A stretch of DNA of 33,688 bases from Palsa-892 sp035555855 (GTDB lineage Bacteria; Pseudomonadota; Alphaproteobacteria; Rhizobiales; Xanthobacteraceae). Positions 6,940 to 15,385 of this stretch are shown in pieces (positions within the stretch are counted from its first letter, which is position 1; each line of letters starts with the position of its first letter). Location of the stretch: positions 1-33,688 of the forward strand of contig DATMGD010000045.1 of the NCBI GenBank assembly GCA_035555855.1, written 5' to 3'. The position numbers and the translations under genes were made by a program. The notes under the pieces were generated by a model. That model saw nothing but the letters and a program-made list of their open reading frames with translations. It made no database searches and was not told the DNA's origin.

Positions 6940-7455
6940 GTGCGGGAGTTCCTCAAAAAATTCGATGCCAACGGCGAGCGCTGGCTGCTGCTTGGCTTTT
7001 ACACCTACATTGTGCTCGTCATTTCCATCGAGGTTCTGCGGCGGTTCGGCCTCGCCTATTCCAGCACCTGGGGCGAGGAAACGGCGCGTTTTGCCTTCAT
7101 CTATCTGGTATGGATCGGTTGCGCCTCGGCGGTGCGCGAGCGCGCTCATATCCGCATCGACGTCATCACCGAAATTCTGCCGCCGCGCGGCGTAGCGCTT
7201 CTCTACATTTTTGGTGACCTGCTCACGCTCGCGCTCGCGATCGGCGCACTCTACTGGACAATCTCGCCGGTGCTGATGTCGATCAAGTATCACTCGGTCA
7301 CCGAGGGCCTGCGCATTACTCGTGCATGGTTTGTCGTCGCCGTCCCGCTTGGCTTCTCCCTCATTGCACTCCGTACGCTGCAATCGATCCTGCGCGATAT
7401 CGCGGATCTGCGTGCCGGACGTCCGCCCTATCGCGGTGAAAGGCTGTTTGACTAG
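6940..7455 (+). CDS. TRAP transporter small membrane subunit (DctQ type)
   Basis: A 171-residue integral membrane protein with four hydrophobic helices (about 15-35, 50-65, 87-107 and 127-148). FAFIYLVWIGCASAVRERAHIRIDV, read over residues 51-75, is the signature stretch of DctQ, the small subunit that pairs with DctM in the inner membrane. It starts at GTG 6940 after GGGGGCGGGC. It lies 2 bp before DctM, so the two are translationally linked. The hairpin just upstream separates it from the receptor gene. It should serve the same substrate as the preceding Tat-exported receptor. Confidence 0.9.
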   Translation: MREFLKKFDANGERWLLLGFYTYIVLVISIEVLRRFGLAYSSTWGEETARFAFIYLVWIGCASAVRERAHIRIDVITEILPPRGVALLYIFGDLLTLALAIGALYWTISPVLMSIKYHSVTEGLRITRAWFVVAVPLGFSLIALRTLQSILRDIADLRAGRPPYRGERLFD

Positions 7456-7457
7456 TC

Positions 7458-8765
7458 ATGCTGTACGAAATTCCCGGCGCAACTCTGAATCTCGGCCCCG
7501 AGGTATGGTGGCCGCTGTTGCTGACTCTCGTTCTATTCGCCTTGAGCGTGCCCGTCTGGGTCGCACTCGGCATCGGTTCGGTCGGTCTCCTGCTTTCGAC
7601 CGGCGTATTGCCGATGTCGCTGTTCGGCGAAGCATTGTTCGACGGCGTCGACTCTTTCGCCCTGATCGCGATTCCGCTTTACATCCTGACCGGCGACGCA
7701 TTGGTGCGAAGCGGCCTTTCCAACAAACTGATCGACATTGCCGAAGCGACGCTCGGCTCGCTGCGCTCGGGCCTCGGCACCTCGACAGTGCTCGGCTGCG
7801 GATTTTTCGCCTGTATCTCGGGATCGGACGCCGCCGGCGCCGCGGCCGTCGGCAGGATCATGTATGCGCGGCTGGTGCAGCGCGGCTATCCGCCGGCTTA
7901 CGCCTGCGCCCTGGTCGCATCGGGCTCGTGCACCGGCATCCTGATCCCGCCGTCGATTTCCTACATTATTATCGGCCTTGTTCTCGGTATTTCCGCCTCC
8001 ACGCTGTTCATCGCGGCGGTCGTGCCCGGCATCATGATCATGGTTTCGATCATGATCACGAACGTCGTGCTGAACCGCATCCATGGCTATGAAAACACCG
8101 ACGCTCGATTTTCTTTCGAGCGCTGGTTGAAGACGCTCTGGGACGGCCGCTACGCGCTTTCGATCCCGGCCATCATCTGGGGCGGCATCTATTCAGGCAT
8201 CTTCACACCGACAGAAGCCGCCGCCGCTGCCGTCGTCATCACGATCGCCATCGGCTTCTGGCTCGGCACGCTGCGGGTCGCCGATTTTCCGAAGATGCTG
8301 GAATCGTCGGCGAAAGTGAACGGCGTGATCGTACCGATCATCGCGTTTGCCCTGCCGCTCGCGCAGGCGTTCTCGGCGATCAGCCTGCCGCAGGCCGTGT
8401 TGCAGAACATCACCGAGGTGACGACCGACCCGACGCTCATCATCCTCATGATGCTCGGCGTTCTCATCCTTGCAGGCTGCGTGATGGAGACGACGCCGAA
8501 CATCGTCATCCTCGCCCCGATCATGCTGCCGATCGCGCAACAGATCGGCATGGATCAGATCCAGTTCTGCATCTTCATGGTTACGGCGCTCGGCGTCGGC
8601 TTCATCACCCCGCCGCTGGGCCTCAACCTGTTTGTTCTATCCGGGCTGACCGGAGAACGAATCTTGCCGATCGCCGGCAAGGCCGTGCCCTACGTGATCT
8701 CAATGCTGATCGTCGTGCTGATGCTCGCTTTCATCCCATGGCTGTCACTGTGGGCGCTACGCTAA
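7458..8765 (+). CDS. TRAP transporter large permease (DctM type)
   Basis: A 435-residue permease with about 12 hydrophobic segments, the normal size for DctM. Family marks include GCGFFACISGSDAAGAAAVG at about residues 114-133, GILIPPSISYIIIG and, near the C-terminus, GVGFITPPLGLNLFVLSGL. It forms the sodium-driven channel of the TRAP system in the inner membrane. It begins 2 bp after DctQ and ends 28 bp before the HisD-type dehydrogenase gene, so transport and oxidation are co-transcribed. Nothing is missing, and specificity is set mainly by the receptor. Confidence 0.93.
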   Translation: MLYEIPGATLNLGPEVWWPLLLTLVLFALSVPVWVALGIGSVGLLLSTGVLPMSLFGEALFDGVDSFALIAIPLYILTGDALVRSGLSNKLIDIAEATLGSLRSGLGTSTVLGCGFFACISGSDAAGAAAVGRIMYARLVQRGYPPAYACALVASGSCTGILIPPSISYIIIGLVLGISASTLFIAAVVPGIMIMVSIMITNVVLNRIHGYENTDARFSFERWLKTLWDGRYALSIPAIIWGGIYSGIFTPTEAAAAAVVITIAIGFWLGTLRVADFPKMLESSAKVNGVIVPIIAFALPLAQAFSAISLPQAVLQNITEVTTDPTLIILMMLGVLILAGCVMETTPNIVILAPIMLPIAQQIGMDQIQFCIFMVTALGVGFITPPLGLNLFVLSGLTGERILPIAGKAVPYVISMLIVVLMLAFIPWLSLWALR

Positions 8766-8793
8766 TTCCGAAAGAAACTGAGAAGTTGAGGCA

Positions 8794-10104
8794 ATGACTG
8801 TAGAATACCTGAAGCGCGCACCGAAGACCGCGGCATCCGGCGAAGCCGACGTGCAGGCGAACGTCCAAACGATGCTGAACGAAATCGAAGCCGGCGGCGA
8901 AGCCAAGGCCATCGAGCTCGCCCGCCGTTTCGACAAATGGGAAGGCGAAATCGTCGTCTCCGCCGAAGATCGCGTGCGCGCCGCGGAGAAAGTCTCGCAA
9001 AAACTGAAAGACGATATCCGCTTTTCGCATGACAAGGTCCGGCGGTTCGCGGAAGCCCAGCGTGCCGCCATCCGCGATACGGAAATCGAACTCGCGCCGG
9101 GTCTGATCGCGGGTCATCGCAACATCCCGGTGAACGCCGCCGGCTGTTACGTTCCCGGCGGGCGCTATACGCATGTCGCTTCGGCAATCATGTCGATCAC
9201 CACGGCGAAAGTCGCTGGCGTGCCGAGCGTAATCGCCTGTTCGCCGCCCCGCGCCGGCACCGGCATCAGCCCGGCGGTACTCTACGCGCTCGACCTTTGC
9301 GGCGCCGACACCATTCTCAATCTCGGCGGCGTGCAGGCAATCGCCGCCCTCGCCTTCGGTCTGTTCACCGGCCATCCCGCCGACATTCTCGTCGGCCCCG
9401 GCAACCAGTTCGTGGCCGAAGCCAAGCGCATTCTTTATGGCCGCGTCGGTATCGATATGTTCGCCGGCCCGTCCGAAATCCTGGTGATCGCCGACGAGAC
9501 CGCCGATCCCGAAATCGTCGCGGCCGATCTCGTCGGTCAGGCCGAGCACGGCTACAACTCGCCGGCTTGGCTGATTACGCTGTCGCGCGAGCTTGGTGAA
9601 AAGGTCAGCAAGCTTGTGCCGCAGATGATCGGCACGCTGCCGGAACTCAATGCCAAGAACGCCGAAGCGGCATGGCGCGACTATGGCGAGATTGTTTTCG
9701 CCGGCAGCCGCGAGGAAGCCGTCAAGGTTTCCGACGAATATGCCTCCGAGCATCTCGAGGTCCACTGCGCGGATCTCGACTGGTGGCTCGCGAATTTGCG
9801 CAATTACGGCTCGCTCTTTCTGGGCGAGGAAACCACCGTCGCCTACGGCGACAAAACCTCCGGCCCCAACCATATCCTGCCGACCAAGGGAGCGGCGCGC
9901 TATACCGGCGGTCTTTCGGTCGGCAAATTCCTCAAGACGGTGACGTGGCAGCGCATGACGCGCGAGGCGAACAAGTCAATCGGCGCCGTCGCCGCGCGGC
10001 TCTCGCGCCTGGAGGGCATGGAAGCGCACGCCCGGACGAGCGACATCCGGCTCGCAAAATGGTTTCCGGGGGGCAATTTCGATCTGACCGCGACCGATCG
10101 CTAG
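8794..10104 (+). CDS. hpsN: HisD-family zinc dehydrogenase, probable sulfopropanediol 3-dehydrogenase
   Basis: A 436-residue member of the histidinol dehydrogenase superfamily. Zinc ligands match HisD: Q249 and H252 (GQAEHG), D353 (YGDKTSGPNH) and H412 (EAHARTSD). The catalytic pair is E319-H320 (ASEHLEV). The DDIRFSHDKVRRFAEAQ stretch (73-89) and EHGYNSPAWL, together with a TRAP transporter upstream and an SDR and zinc MDR directly downstream, match the hps loci of Cupriavidus and Ruegeria. HpsN there oxidises DHPS in two NAD-dependent steps to (R)-sulfolactate. No other histidine-synthesis gene is nearby, which argues against a true HisD. A GAGG site precedes ATG 8794. The precise substrate remains an inference; another imported diol or amino alcohol is possible. 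Confidence 0.85.
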   Translation: MTVEYLKRAPKTAASGEADVQANVQTMLNEIEAGGEAKAIELARRFDKWEGEIVVSAEDRVRAAEKVSQKLKDDIRFSHDKVRRFAEAQRAAIRDTEIELAPGLIAGHRNIPVNAAGCYVPGGRYTHVASAIMSITTAKVAGVPSVIACSPPRAGTGISPAVLYALDLCGADTILNLGGVQAIAALAFGLFTGHPADILVGPGNQFVAEAKRILYGRVGIDMFAGPSEILVIADETADPEIVAADLVGQAEHGYNSPAWLITLSRELGEKVSKLVPQMIGTLPELNAKNAEAAWRDYGEIVFAGSREEAVKVSDEYASEHLEVHCADLDWWLANLRNYGSLFLGEETTVAYGDKTSGPNHILPTKGAARYTGGLSVGKFLKTVTWQRMTREANKSIGAVAARLSRLEGMEAHARTSDIRLAKWFPGGNFDLTATDR

Positions 10105-10110
10105 ACGACG

Positions 10111-10884
10111 ATGTCCGCGTTTCTATCCGAATTGTTCTCGCTCAAAGGCCAGACAGCAGTTGTTACCGGCGCTTCTTCCGGCATCGGCCGGCGGATGGCG
10201 CGAGCGATCGCGCTTGCCGGCGCCGAAACAATTTGCGTTGCCCGCCGTCAGGCGGCGCTGGATCAACTGGTCGGGGAAATCACGCAGGCCGGCGGAAAAG
10301 CAAAGCCGCTCGTCTGTGATCTATCCGCACTCACGGCATTCGACGAGCTCGCTGCCGACATGAAGCGAGCATTCGGTGCGCCTACCATTTTGGTCAATGC
10401 CGCCGGCGTCAATTTCCGCGAACCAGCGGAGCAGATTTCTTTCGCAAGCTGGAATGCGACACTGCATCTCAATTTATCGGTGCCGTTCTTCCTCGGGCGT
10501 GCGCTGCTCTCCGGCATGATCGAGAAGAAGGGTGGGTCGATCATCAACATCGCTTCGCTGCAGAGCTTCCGCGCTTTCACCAATGGCATCGCCTATGGCG
10601 CCTCCAAGGGCGGCGTCGCACAACTGACGCGCGCCATGGCGGAAGCATGGTCGCGGCACGGCGTGCGGACCAACGCCATTGCGCCCGGTTTCTTTCCGAC
10701 CGAACTGACGCAGCCGGTATTTGGTGATGCTGCGTTGGCCAAGAAGCACGCGGACGCCACGGCGATCGGCCGCAATGGCGAATTGTCCGATCTCGATGGC
10801 ACCACGGTTTTTCTGGCCGCGCCGGGATCCGCCTATATCACCGGCCAGGTTCTGGCAGTCGATGGCGGCTACCTCGCCAAATGA
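10111..10884 (+). CDS. Short-chain dehydrogenase, HpsO-like by context
   Basis: A 257-residue classical SDR. The cofactor motif is TGASSGIG (19-26), NAAG lies at 96-99, and the active site holds S149 (IASLQS), Y162 and K166 (YGASK). The C-terminus YITGQVLAVDGGYLAK is typical. It should interconvert a secondary alcohol and ketone using NAD(P). It lies 6 bp after the HpsN-like gene. In known DHPS loci an SDR (HpsO) and an MDR (HpsP) oxidise and reduce the 2-hydroxyl of opposite DHPS enantiomers, together racemising the substrate for HpsN. The family call is firm; the HpsO role is inferred from order alone. Confidence 0.9.
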   Translation: MSAFLSELFSLKGQTAVVTGASSGIGRRMARAIALAGAETICVARRQAALDQLVGEITQAGGKAKPLVCDLSALTAFDELAADMKRAFGAPTILVNAAGVNFREPAEQISFASWNATLHLNLSVPFFLGRALLSGMIEKKGGSIINIASLQSFRAFTNGIAYGASKGGVAQLTRAMAEAWSRHGVRTNAIAPGFFPTELTQPVFGDAALAKKHADATAIGRNGELSDLDGTTVFLAAPGSAYITGQVLAVDGGYLAK

Positions 10885-10911
10885 GAGCGAGTGAGATCAA
10901 GTGAGTTCGCG

Positions 10912-11901
10912 ATGAAAGCGCTCGTTTACACCGGCCCTGAAGCGATGGCCTTCCGCGACGATCTTCCGTCGCCGCAAGCGCACGAAGGCGAAGTTGTCAT
11001 TGATGTGCAAGCCGTCGGTATTTGCGGCTCCGACATGCATGCCTATCTCGGCCATGACGAACGGCGGCCCGCGCCCCTGGTGCTCGGTCACGAAGCGGCG
11101 GGGAAAGTCGTGAGCGGCAGCCATACCGGCCGCCGCGTCACCGTCAATCCGCTCGTGACCTGCATGCAATGCGAGGCCTGCCGATCGGGGCGGACGAATT
11201 TGTGCGGCTCGCGGCAGATCATTTCGATGCCGCCGCGACCCGGCGCTTTTGCCGAACAGGTGGCGATCCCGGAACGCAACCTCGTTGAAGTCCCGGACGA
11301 TTTTCCGATCGAGAAAGCGGCGCTTTGCGAGCCGCTCGCTTGCGCATGGCATGCCGTGCGGCTTGGCGCCGCAGCGTCTTTCGTTCCGCTATCCTCGGCG
11401 CGCGCCCTTGTCATCGGCGGCGGGCCGATCGGCGTCGGCTCCGCCCTTTCGCTCGCGGCCTTTGGTGTCAGGGAAATTTATGTCGTCGAGCCGAACCCGG
11501 TGCGGCGCCCGATGCTCGCCAAGGCGGGGCCGTTCCACATCCTCACGGAGATCACCGGCAACGAGGGCCCGTTCGATATTGCAATCGACGCATTCGGCGG
11601 CGAGCCTACCCGCGCGACCGCAAGCCGCGTCACCAAGCCGGGCGGCGTCATTGTGCATATCGGGCTTGCGAGCGGCGCCGGCGGTCTCGACATCCGGCGC
11701 ATGACGCTTCAGGAAATCACTTTCATCGGTACCTATTGCTACACGATGAAGGACTTCACCGACACATTCGCGGCCATGGTTTCCGGACGACTGGGCACGC
11801 TCGACTGGTTCGAGGCGCGAGCACTTGGCGAGGGTCTTTCCGCGTTTCGCGACATCCGCGCCGGACGTAACGCCGCGCCGAAACTAATCCTGAAACCTTG
11901 A
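10912..11901 (+). CDS. Zinc-dependent alcohol dehydrogenase (MDR), HpsP-like by context
   Basis: A 329-residue medium-chain dehydrogenase of the sorbitol/threonine dehydrogenase type. Catalytic zinc residues are C38 (GICGSD), H60-E61 (LGHE) and E140. The structural zinc lobe is complete with C84, C87, C90 and C98. The nucleotide-binding loop is GGGPIG at 169-174. ATG 10912 is preferred because it starts the conserved MKALVYTGP; an in-frame GTG at 10891 would add seven unmatched residues. It closes the operon, 27 bp after the SDR, and converges with the aconitase X small-subunit gene 15 bp away. It probably oxidises the 2-hydroxyl of one DHPS enantiomer; the substrate is inferred. Confidence 0.9.
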   Translation: MKALVYTGPEAMAFRDDLPSPQAHEGEVVIDVQAVGICGSDMHAYLGHDERRPAPLVLGHEAAGKVVSGSHTGRRVTVNPLVTCMQCEACRSGRTNLCGSRQIISMPPRPGAFAEQVAIPERNLVEVPDDFPIEKAALCEPLACAWHAVRLGAAASFVPLSSARALVIGGGPIGVGSALSLAAFGVREIYVVEPNPVRRPMLAKAGPFHILTEITGNEGPFDIAIDAFGGEPTRATASRVTKPGGVIVHIGLASGAGGLDIRRMTLQEITFIGTYCYTMKDFTDTFAAMVSGRLGTLDWFEARALGEGLSAFRDIRAGRNAAPKLILKP

Positions 11902-11916
11902 GTCGCGCGCTACAGC

Positions 11917-12327
11917 CTAGAACACCCGAATATAAGGGCGATCCGCGGGATTGATCTCGACCTGCGCGCCGTTCGGAATCGCCTGTGTGATGTCGACATC
12001 GAAACCCGAAACCAGCGTCACATCGGCAAGAGCGGCGCCCTGCACCATGATCGGGTTGACGGCATTCAGCACAAGCGCGGCTGGAACAATGCGGCGGGCG
12101 GCCATTTCGTAAAGCATCCATGCCGTCGCCACGCCGCCTTTCGCGGCATCGAGAATCAGAATGCGGCCGTTGTAGTTCTGGCCGGCGAGCTTGTGCTCGG
12201 GGCGCGAAAACACACCCTTGATGCGATCCAGATCGTAGCGCGCCGAAAAACCGTCCTTGGCGACCAGCGCCTCGCCTTGCAATTTCTTGCCCATGCCGGC
12301 CGTGGCATAAAAAATCTTGTCGCTCAT
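11917..12327 (-). CDS. Aconitase X swivel (small) subunit, DUF126
   Basis: A 136-residue swivel domain that pairs with the catalytic aconitase X subunit encoded just upstream; its ATG overlaps the catalytic subunit's stop (ATGA). LAGQNYNGRILILDAAKGG (residues 48-66), AALVLNAVNPIMVQGAA and the ending INPADRPYIRVF fit the family. In well-studied relatives the loop after 'GrvLvlP' is serine-rich (GRGSSSGS) and supplies a catalytic serine; here it reads KGGVATAW, so the chemistry or substrate may differ. A GGAGG site precedes the start. Separate small and large genes make this the two-polypeptide bacterial/archaeal form of aconitase X. Confidence 0.85.
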   Translation of the reverse strand: MSDKIFYATAGMGKKLQGEALVAKDGFSARYDLDRIKGVFSRPEHKLAGQNYNGRILILDAAKGGVATAWMLYEMAARRIVPAALVLNAVNPIMVQGAALADVTLVSGFDVDITQAIPNGAQVEINPADRPYIRVF

Positions 12328-13571
12328 TGTGCGATCCTCCCTCCCGCGCAAGCGGTTTTTACGCAGGCTTCCATGGAAAGGAGCGCTGGTTTGTAACCGT
12401 AACCGCCGATGATGTTGGTGAGTTTGGCGGAATTGGTGGCGAGCTTTTTCCAGTTGTTCGCTTCGGCCATTTCGCGTGCATAGCTTTGATAGAAGCACAT
12501 GCCTTCGAGCACGCTGCCGCCCGCTGCCTCGATCCGCGCGGTGATGCCCATGCGGTCGGCATCGGGCTTCACCTGCGGGCTGGTGACTGCGAGGAGCGGA
12601 ATCTTCGCCTTGCGCCCGTCGAGCAGGTCGGCAAGTTGCTGCAATTCGACGATGCTGAGCTGCGGCGCCGAGAAGACGACAAGATCGACGTTATCGACTT
12701 CGTCGATATAGCGCTTCTGCAAGGCGCGGATATCCTGTTCCCCAATGGCATGTTCCCGGATCGCTTTGCCCTTCGGCAGAACATCCTCGATCCTCCCCGC
12801 TTCCGGCGTAATCCCAGCCATGTGAAACAGCGCGACGGAACCGAAGCTCGCGAGCGCCGCGCCGAAATGCTTCATCTCGTCGGAGCCGGGAATGCGATCG
12901 AGTCCGGTAATTACCGGCACCTGCCAGTAATCGCCCGCGAGCCGCCCGACGACGCCGCCGAGCGCGCCCCACTCGTTCAATTCGCGCGGCGTCCAACTCA
13001 TGTTGATGCGAAGCGTCGCCAACCGGCGCTCGTCGAGATGAAAGCCGTAACGCGGCGTTCGCCCGGTCAAGCCCGCGCTTAGCGCCGACGGGCCGCCTTC
13101 GAAATTCGAGCGCGCACCGCAGACGCTGTTCGTATAGATGACGACGCCCGTGTCGCCATAGGCGGCGTGCTCGCCTTTCACCGGCGGCATGATGGTCTGG
13201 TAGTTGATGCAGGTATTCGTCATCAACACACTCATCGCCTCGAACGCCTTGATCGCGCGCCGTTCAAGATCGAGCATCCACGGCTGCTGCTTCATGCGCT
13301 CAGCGGCCGCGAAATCGGTGCCGCGGGGATCGGTGATCGTCGGGATTTTCACCCGGCGCTGCTCTTGCGGCAGCTTCGTCCAATTCTCCAGCCATTCGAC
13401 GCCGGCTTTGCCGAGCGACTCGGTGTCGGCCATGATGTGCGCCTGCACCACCGGCACCAGATCCTTGGCGCCGAGATAGCGCCCAACCTTGACCTGATGA
13501 TCCATCGCCCACTGGCGTAGCGGGCCGGCTTCACCGGCGAGCAGCGATTGTTCGTAGTCCGTCAATTTCAT
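12324..13571 (-). CDS. Aconitase X catalytic subunit (DUF521), Fe-S hydro-lyase
   Basis: A 415-residue catalytic subunit of aconitase X. MKLTDYEQSLLAGEAGPLRQ is the characteristic N-terminus. Three cysteines expected to hold the Fe-S cluster are C121 (TNTCINYQ), C151 (NSVCGARSNFEGG) and C359 (GMCFYQS). Known members dehydrate cis-3-hydroxy-L-proline, or mevalonate 5-phosphate in archaea. The gene follows its own TRAP transporter with a 4-bp overlap and precedes the swivel subunit with another, so import and dehydration are coupled. The likely substrate is a small hydroxylated acid or imino acid brought in by that transporter. No proline-pathway enzyme is adjacent, so the hydroxyproline assignment is open. 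Confidence 0.92.
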   Translation of the reverse strand: MKLTDYEQSLLAGEAGPLRQWAMDHQVKVGRYLGAKDLVPVVQAHIMADTESLGKAGVEWLENWTKLPQEQRRVKIPTITDPRGTDFAAAERMKQQPWMLDLERRAIKAFEAMSVLMTNTCINYQTIMPPVKGEHAAYGDTGVVIYTNSVCGARSNFEGGPSALSAGLTGRTPRYGFHLDERRLATLRINMSWTPRELNEWGALGGVVGRLAGDYWQVPVITGLDRIPGSDEMKHFGAALASFGSVALFHMAGITPEAGRIEDVLPKGKAIREHAIGEQDIRALQKRYIDEVDNVDLVVFSAPQLSIVELQQLADLLDGRKAKIPLLAVTSPQVKPDADRMGITARIEAAGGSVLEGMCFYQSYAREMAEANNWKKLATNSAKLTNIIGGYGYKPALLSMEACVKTACAGGRIAQ

Positions 13572-14842
13572 TTCATACGCTCCGGCAGCCAGAGAACGAT
13601 CTCGGGCACGTAATAGACAAGGTAGAGAAAGACGATCTGCGTCAGGATGAACGGCATCACCCCGCGCGCGAGTTTTTCGAGCGGGATGCGGCTGATGCCG
13701 TGGATCGTAAAGAGATTGATGCCGACCGGCGGCGAGATCTGCGCGATCTCCATCGCCATCACGGCGAAGATGCCGAAGGTCAACGGGTGCATGCCAAGGT
13801 GCATCGCGACGGGAAAGAAGATCGGTACCGAAATCAGGAGCATCGCCGCCGATTCCAGGAACATGCCCATCACGAGATAGCCAAGCACGACAAGCGAGAG
13901 CGTCACAAAATGACCGCCGGGAACACTCGCGATCGCCTTCGCGATCGTCTGCGGCACTTCCTCATAAGTCAGGTAATGCGCGAAGTACTGACCGAAGATG
14001 ATCAGCATCAAGAGCATGACGCTTGTGCGCGTGGCGCTGAGAACAGCGCGCCAGGTGTTGTCGTAAGTGAGCCTTCTCTGCAGCAAGCCGAGCGCCAGCA
14101 CATAAAGTACCGCGAGCGCACCGACTTCGGTCGGCGTGAATACACCGAGATAAATTGCCCCGATGATCACCGGTGGCAGCAGAATGACGCCGATGCTGCG
14201 GCGAAGCAGTACCCAGTGCTGGCCCTTCTCCACCGGCACAGCCTCGATCCGCGGCTGCGAGCGCCAGGCGTAGATCGCAAAGATAATCATCATCAGAATG
14301 CCGGGGACGACACCGGCAATGAACAATTGGCCGATCGAGGTATCCGTGATGATGCCGTAGAGGATCATCGGAATGGATGGCGGAATGAGAATGCCGAGCG
14401 TGCCGCCCGCGGCGACGAAACCGCCGGCGCGGGTGTCGCCGTAACCGGCTTCCTTGAGCGCCGGGATCGCGACATAGCCGACCGTCGCGGCGGTTGCGAT
14501 CGACGAGCCGCAAATCGCCGCGAATATGCCGCAGGCGACGATCGTGGCGACACCTGAAGCATTACGCACCCGGCCGGCAAAGGCGTTGACGACCAGATAG
14601 AGATCACGGCCCGACCCGCTCTGCTGCATGATCGTGCCGGTCAGAATAAAGAGCGGAATGGCAATCAGCTCGTAGACATGGGTCGACTGCCACACCGTCT
14701 CGGTGAACCCGTAAAGTGCAGTCGTCCAGCCGTGAGCGAGAATAAATCCGGCAAAGCCTGCGATTGCCATGGCCACGAAAACCGGCAGGCTCATGGCCAT
14801 CAGCACGAGAAAGAGAAGAACGATGAGAAGCCCTGTGGTCAT
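13568..14842 (-). CDS. TRAP transporter large permease (DctM type) of the aconitase X operon
   Basis: A 424-residue inner-membrane permease with about 12 hydrophobic segments. Family signatures are ELIAIPLFILTGTIMQQSG (residues 58-76), ACGIFAAICGSSIATAATVG, GTLGILIPPSIPMILYG and, near the C-terminus, AQISPPVGINLFTIHG. It is the ion-coupled channel subunit of the second TRAP system. It starts 3 bp after DctQ and its stop overlaps the aconitase X start, so permease and dehydratase are made from one message. Sequence identity to the first DctM is low by eye, which suggests independent acquisition rather than local duplication. Confidence 0.93.
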   Translation of the reverse strand: MTTGLLIVLLFLVLMAMSLPVFVAMAIAGFAGFILAHGWTTALYGFTETVWQSTHVYELIAIPLFILTGTIMQQSGSGRDLYLVVNAFAGRVRNASGVATIVACGIFAAICGSSIATAATVGYVAIPALKEAGYGDTRAGGFVAAGGTLGILIPPSIPMILYGIITDTSIGQLFIAGVVPGILMMIIFAIYAWRSQPRIEAVPVEKGQHWVLLRRSIGVILLPPVIIGAIYLGVFTPTEVGALAVLYVLALGLLQRRLTYDNTWRAVLSATRTSVMLLMLIIFGQYFAHYLTYEEVPQTIAKAIASVPGGHFVTLSLVVLGYLVMGMFLESAAMLLISVPIFFPVAMHLGMHPLTFGIFAVMAMEIAQISPPVGINLFTIHGISRIPLEKLARGVMPFILTQIVFLYLVYYVPEIVLWLPERMK

Positions 14843-14845
14843 CGC

Positions 14846-15331
14846 TCAGCCCTCGACCACGTCGGGATATTCGTCGCGGATCAAAGTGCTGAGCGCTTCG
14901 AGCGCCAGCACAAGCGCGCCGATCGGCATGACCGACTGCGGGATCCAGAGCGGCGCATCCAGGATCGTGCCGGACGTAAAACCTGCGTTGAAATTGTCGA
15001 GGACATAGCCTGCCGTAAGCCACGTCATCATCGCCGCAAAAGCAAAGGTCGCAAAATAGGCAATGCGATCCGCCCAGCGGCGGCCATTACTACCGAGCAT
15101 GTCGGCGAATATCACCATCCGAAAATGCGAGCCGGAGCGCAGCGCGTATGCGCTTCCCAAAAAACCGGCGGCGATCAGAAGATAGAGCGATACGTCGAAT
15201 ATCCAGATCGTCGGCATCCGCAATGTGCGGGTAATCGCGTCGTACGAAACCAGGAACGCAAGCGCGCCGATGATGGCGGCACTGATCACCGTCAGAGCGC
15301 GTGTTGCATAATCGATCAGCCGAAGAAGCAT
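14846..15331 (-). CDS. TRAP transporter small membrane subunit (DctQ type) of the aconitase X operon
   Basis: A 161-residue membrane protein with four hydrophobic helices. The FDVSLYLLIAAGFLGSAYALRSGSHFRMVIFA stretch, read across residues 45-76, carries the DctQ pattern of a helix followed by a charged 'R.G.H.R' loop. It pairs with the following DctM (3 bp downstream) and the preceding receptor. A strong GGGGAGGGG site precedes its ATG. A 10-bp hairpin separates it from the receptor gene, the same arrangement as in the first TRAP operon of this window. Confidence 0.88.
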   Translation of the reverse strand: MLLRLIDYATRALTVISAAIIGALAFLVSYDAITRTLRMPTIWIFDVSLYLLIAAGFLGSAYALRSGSHFRMVIFADMLGSNGRRWADRIAYFATFAFAAMMTWLTAGYVLDNFNAGFTSGTILDAPLWIPQSVMPIGALVLALEALSTLIRDEYPDVVEG

Positions 15332-15353
15332 GGCGTTTCCCCTCCCCGAATTG

Positions 15354-15376
15354 AGAGAGGGGCATTGCCCCTCTCT
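15354..15376 (-). other. Hairpin between dctP and dctQ of the second TRAP operon
   Basis: A perfect 10-bp stem (15354-15363 with 15367-15376) closes a 3-nt loop. It lies in the 54-bp gap after the receptor gene. In the transcribed minus direction it is followed by CTCAATTC rather than a T-run, so it is not a clean intrinsic terminator. It is more likely an mRNA-stabilising or processing element that favours receptor expression. Confidence 0.55.
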
Positions 15377-15385
15377 TTATTCGAG

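Noticed and set aside
8731..9873. Long minus-strand open frame of 380 codons opposite the HisD-type gene
   Set aside because: It is the antisense shadow of a well-supported HpsN-like gene, with no family motifs and no ribosome binding site.
8794..10104. True histidinol dehydrogenase (hisD) of histidine biosynthesis
   Set aside because: The catalytic residues fit, but no his genes are nearby, and the TRAP, SDR and MDR neighbours match sulfopropanediol loci instead.
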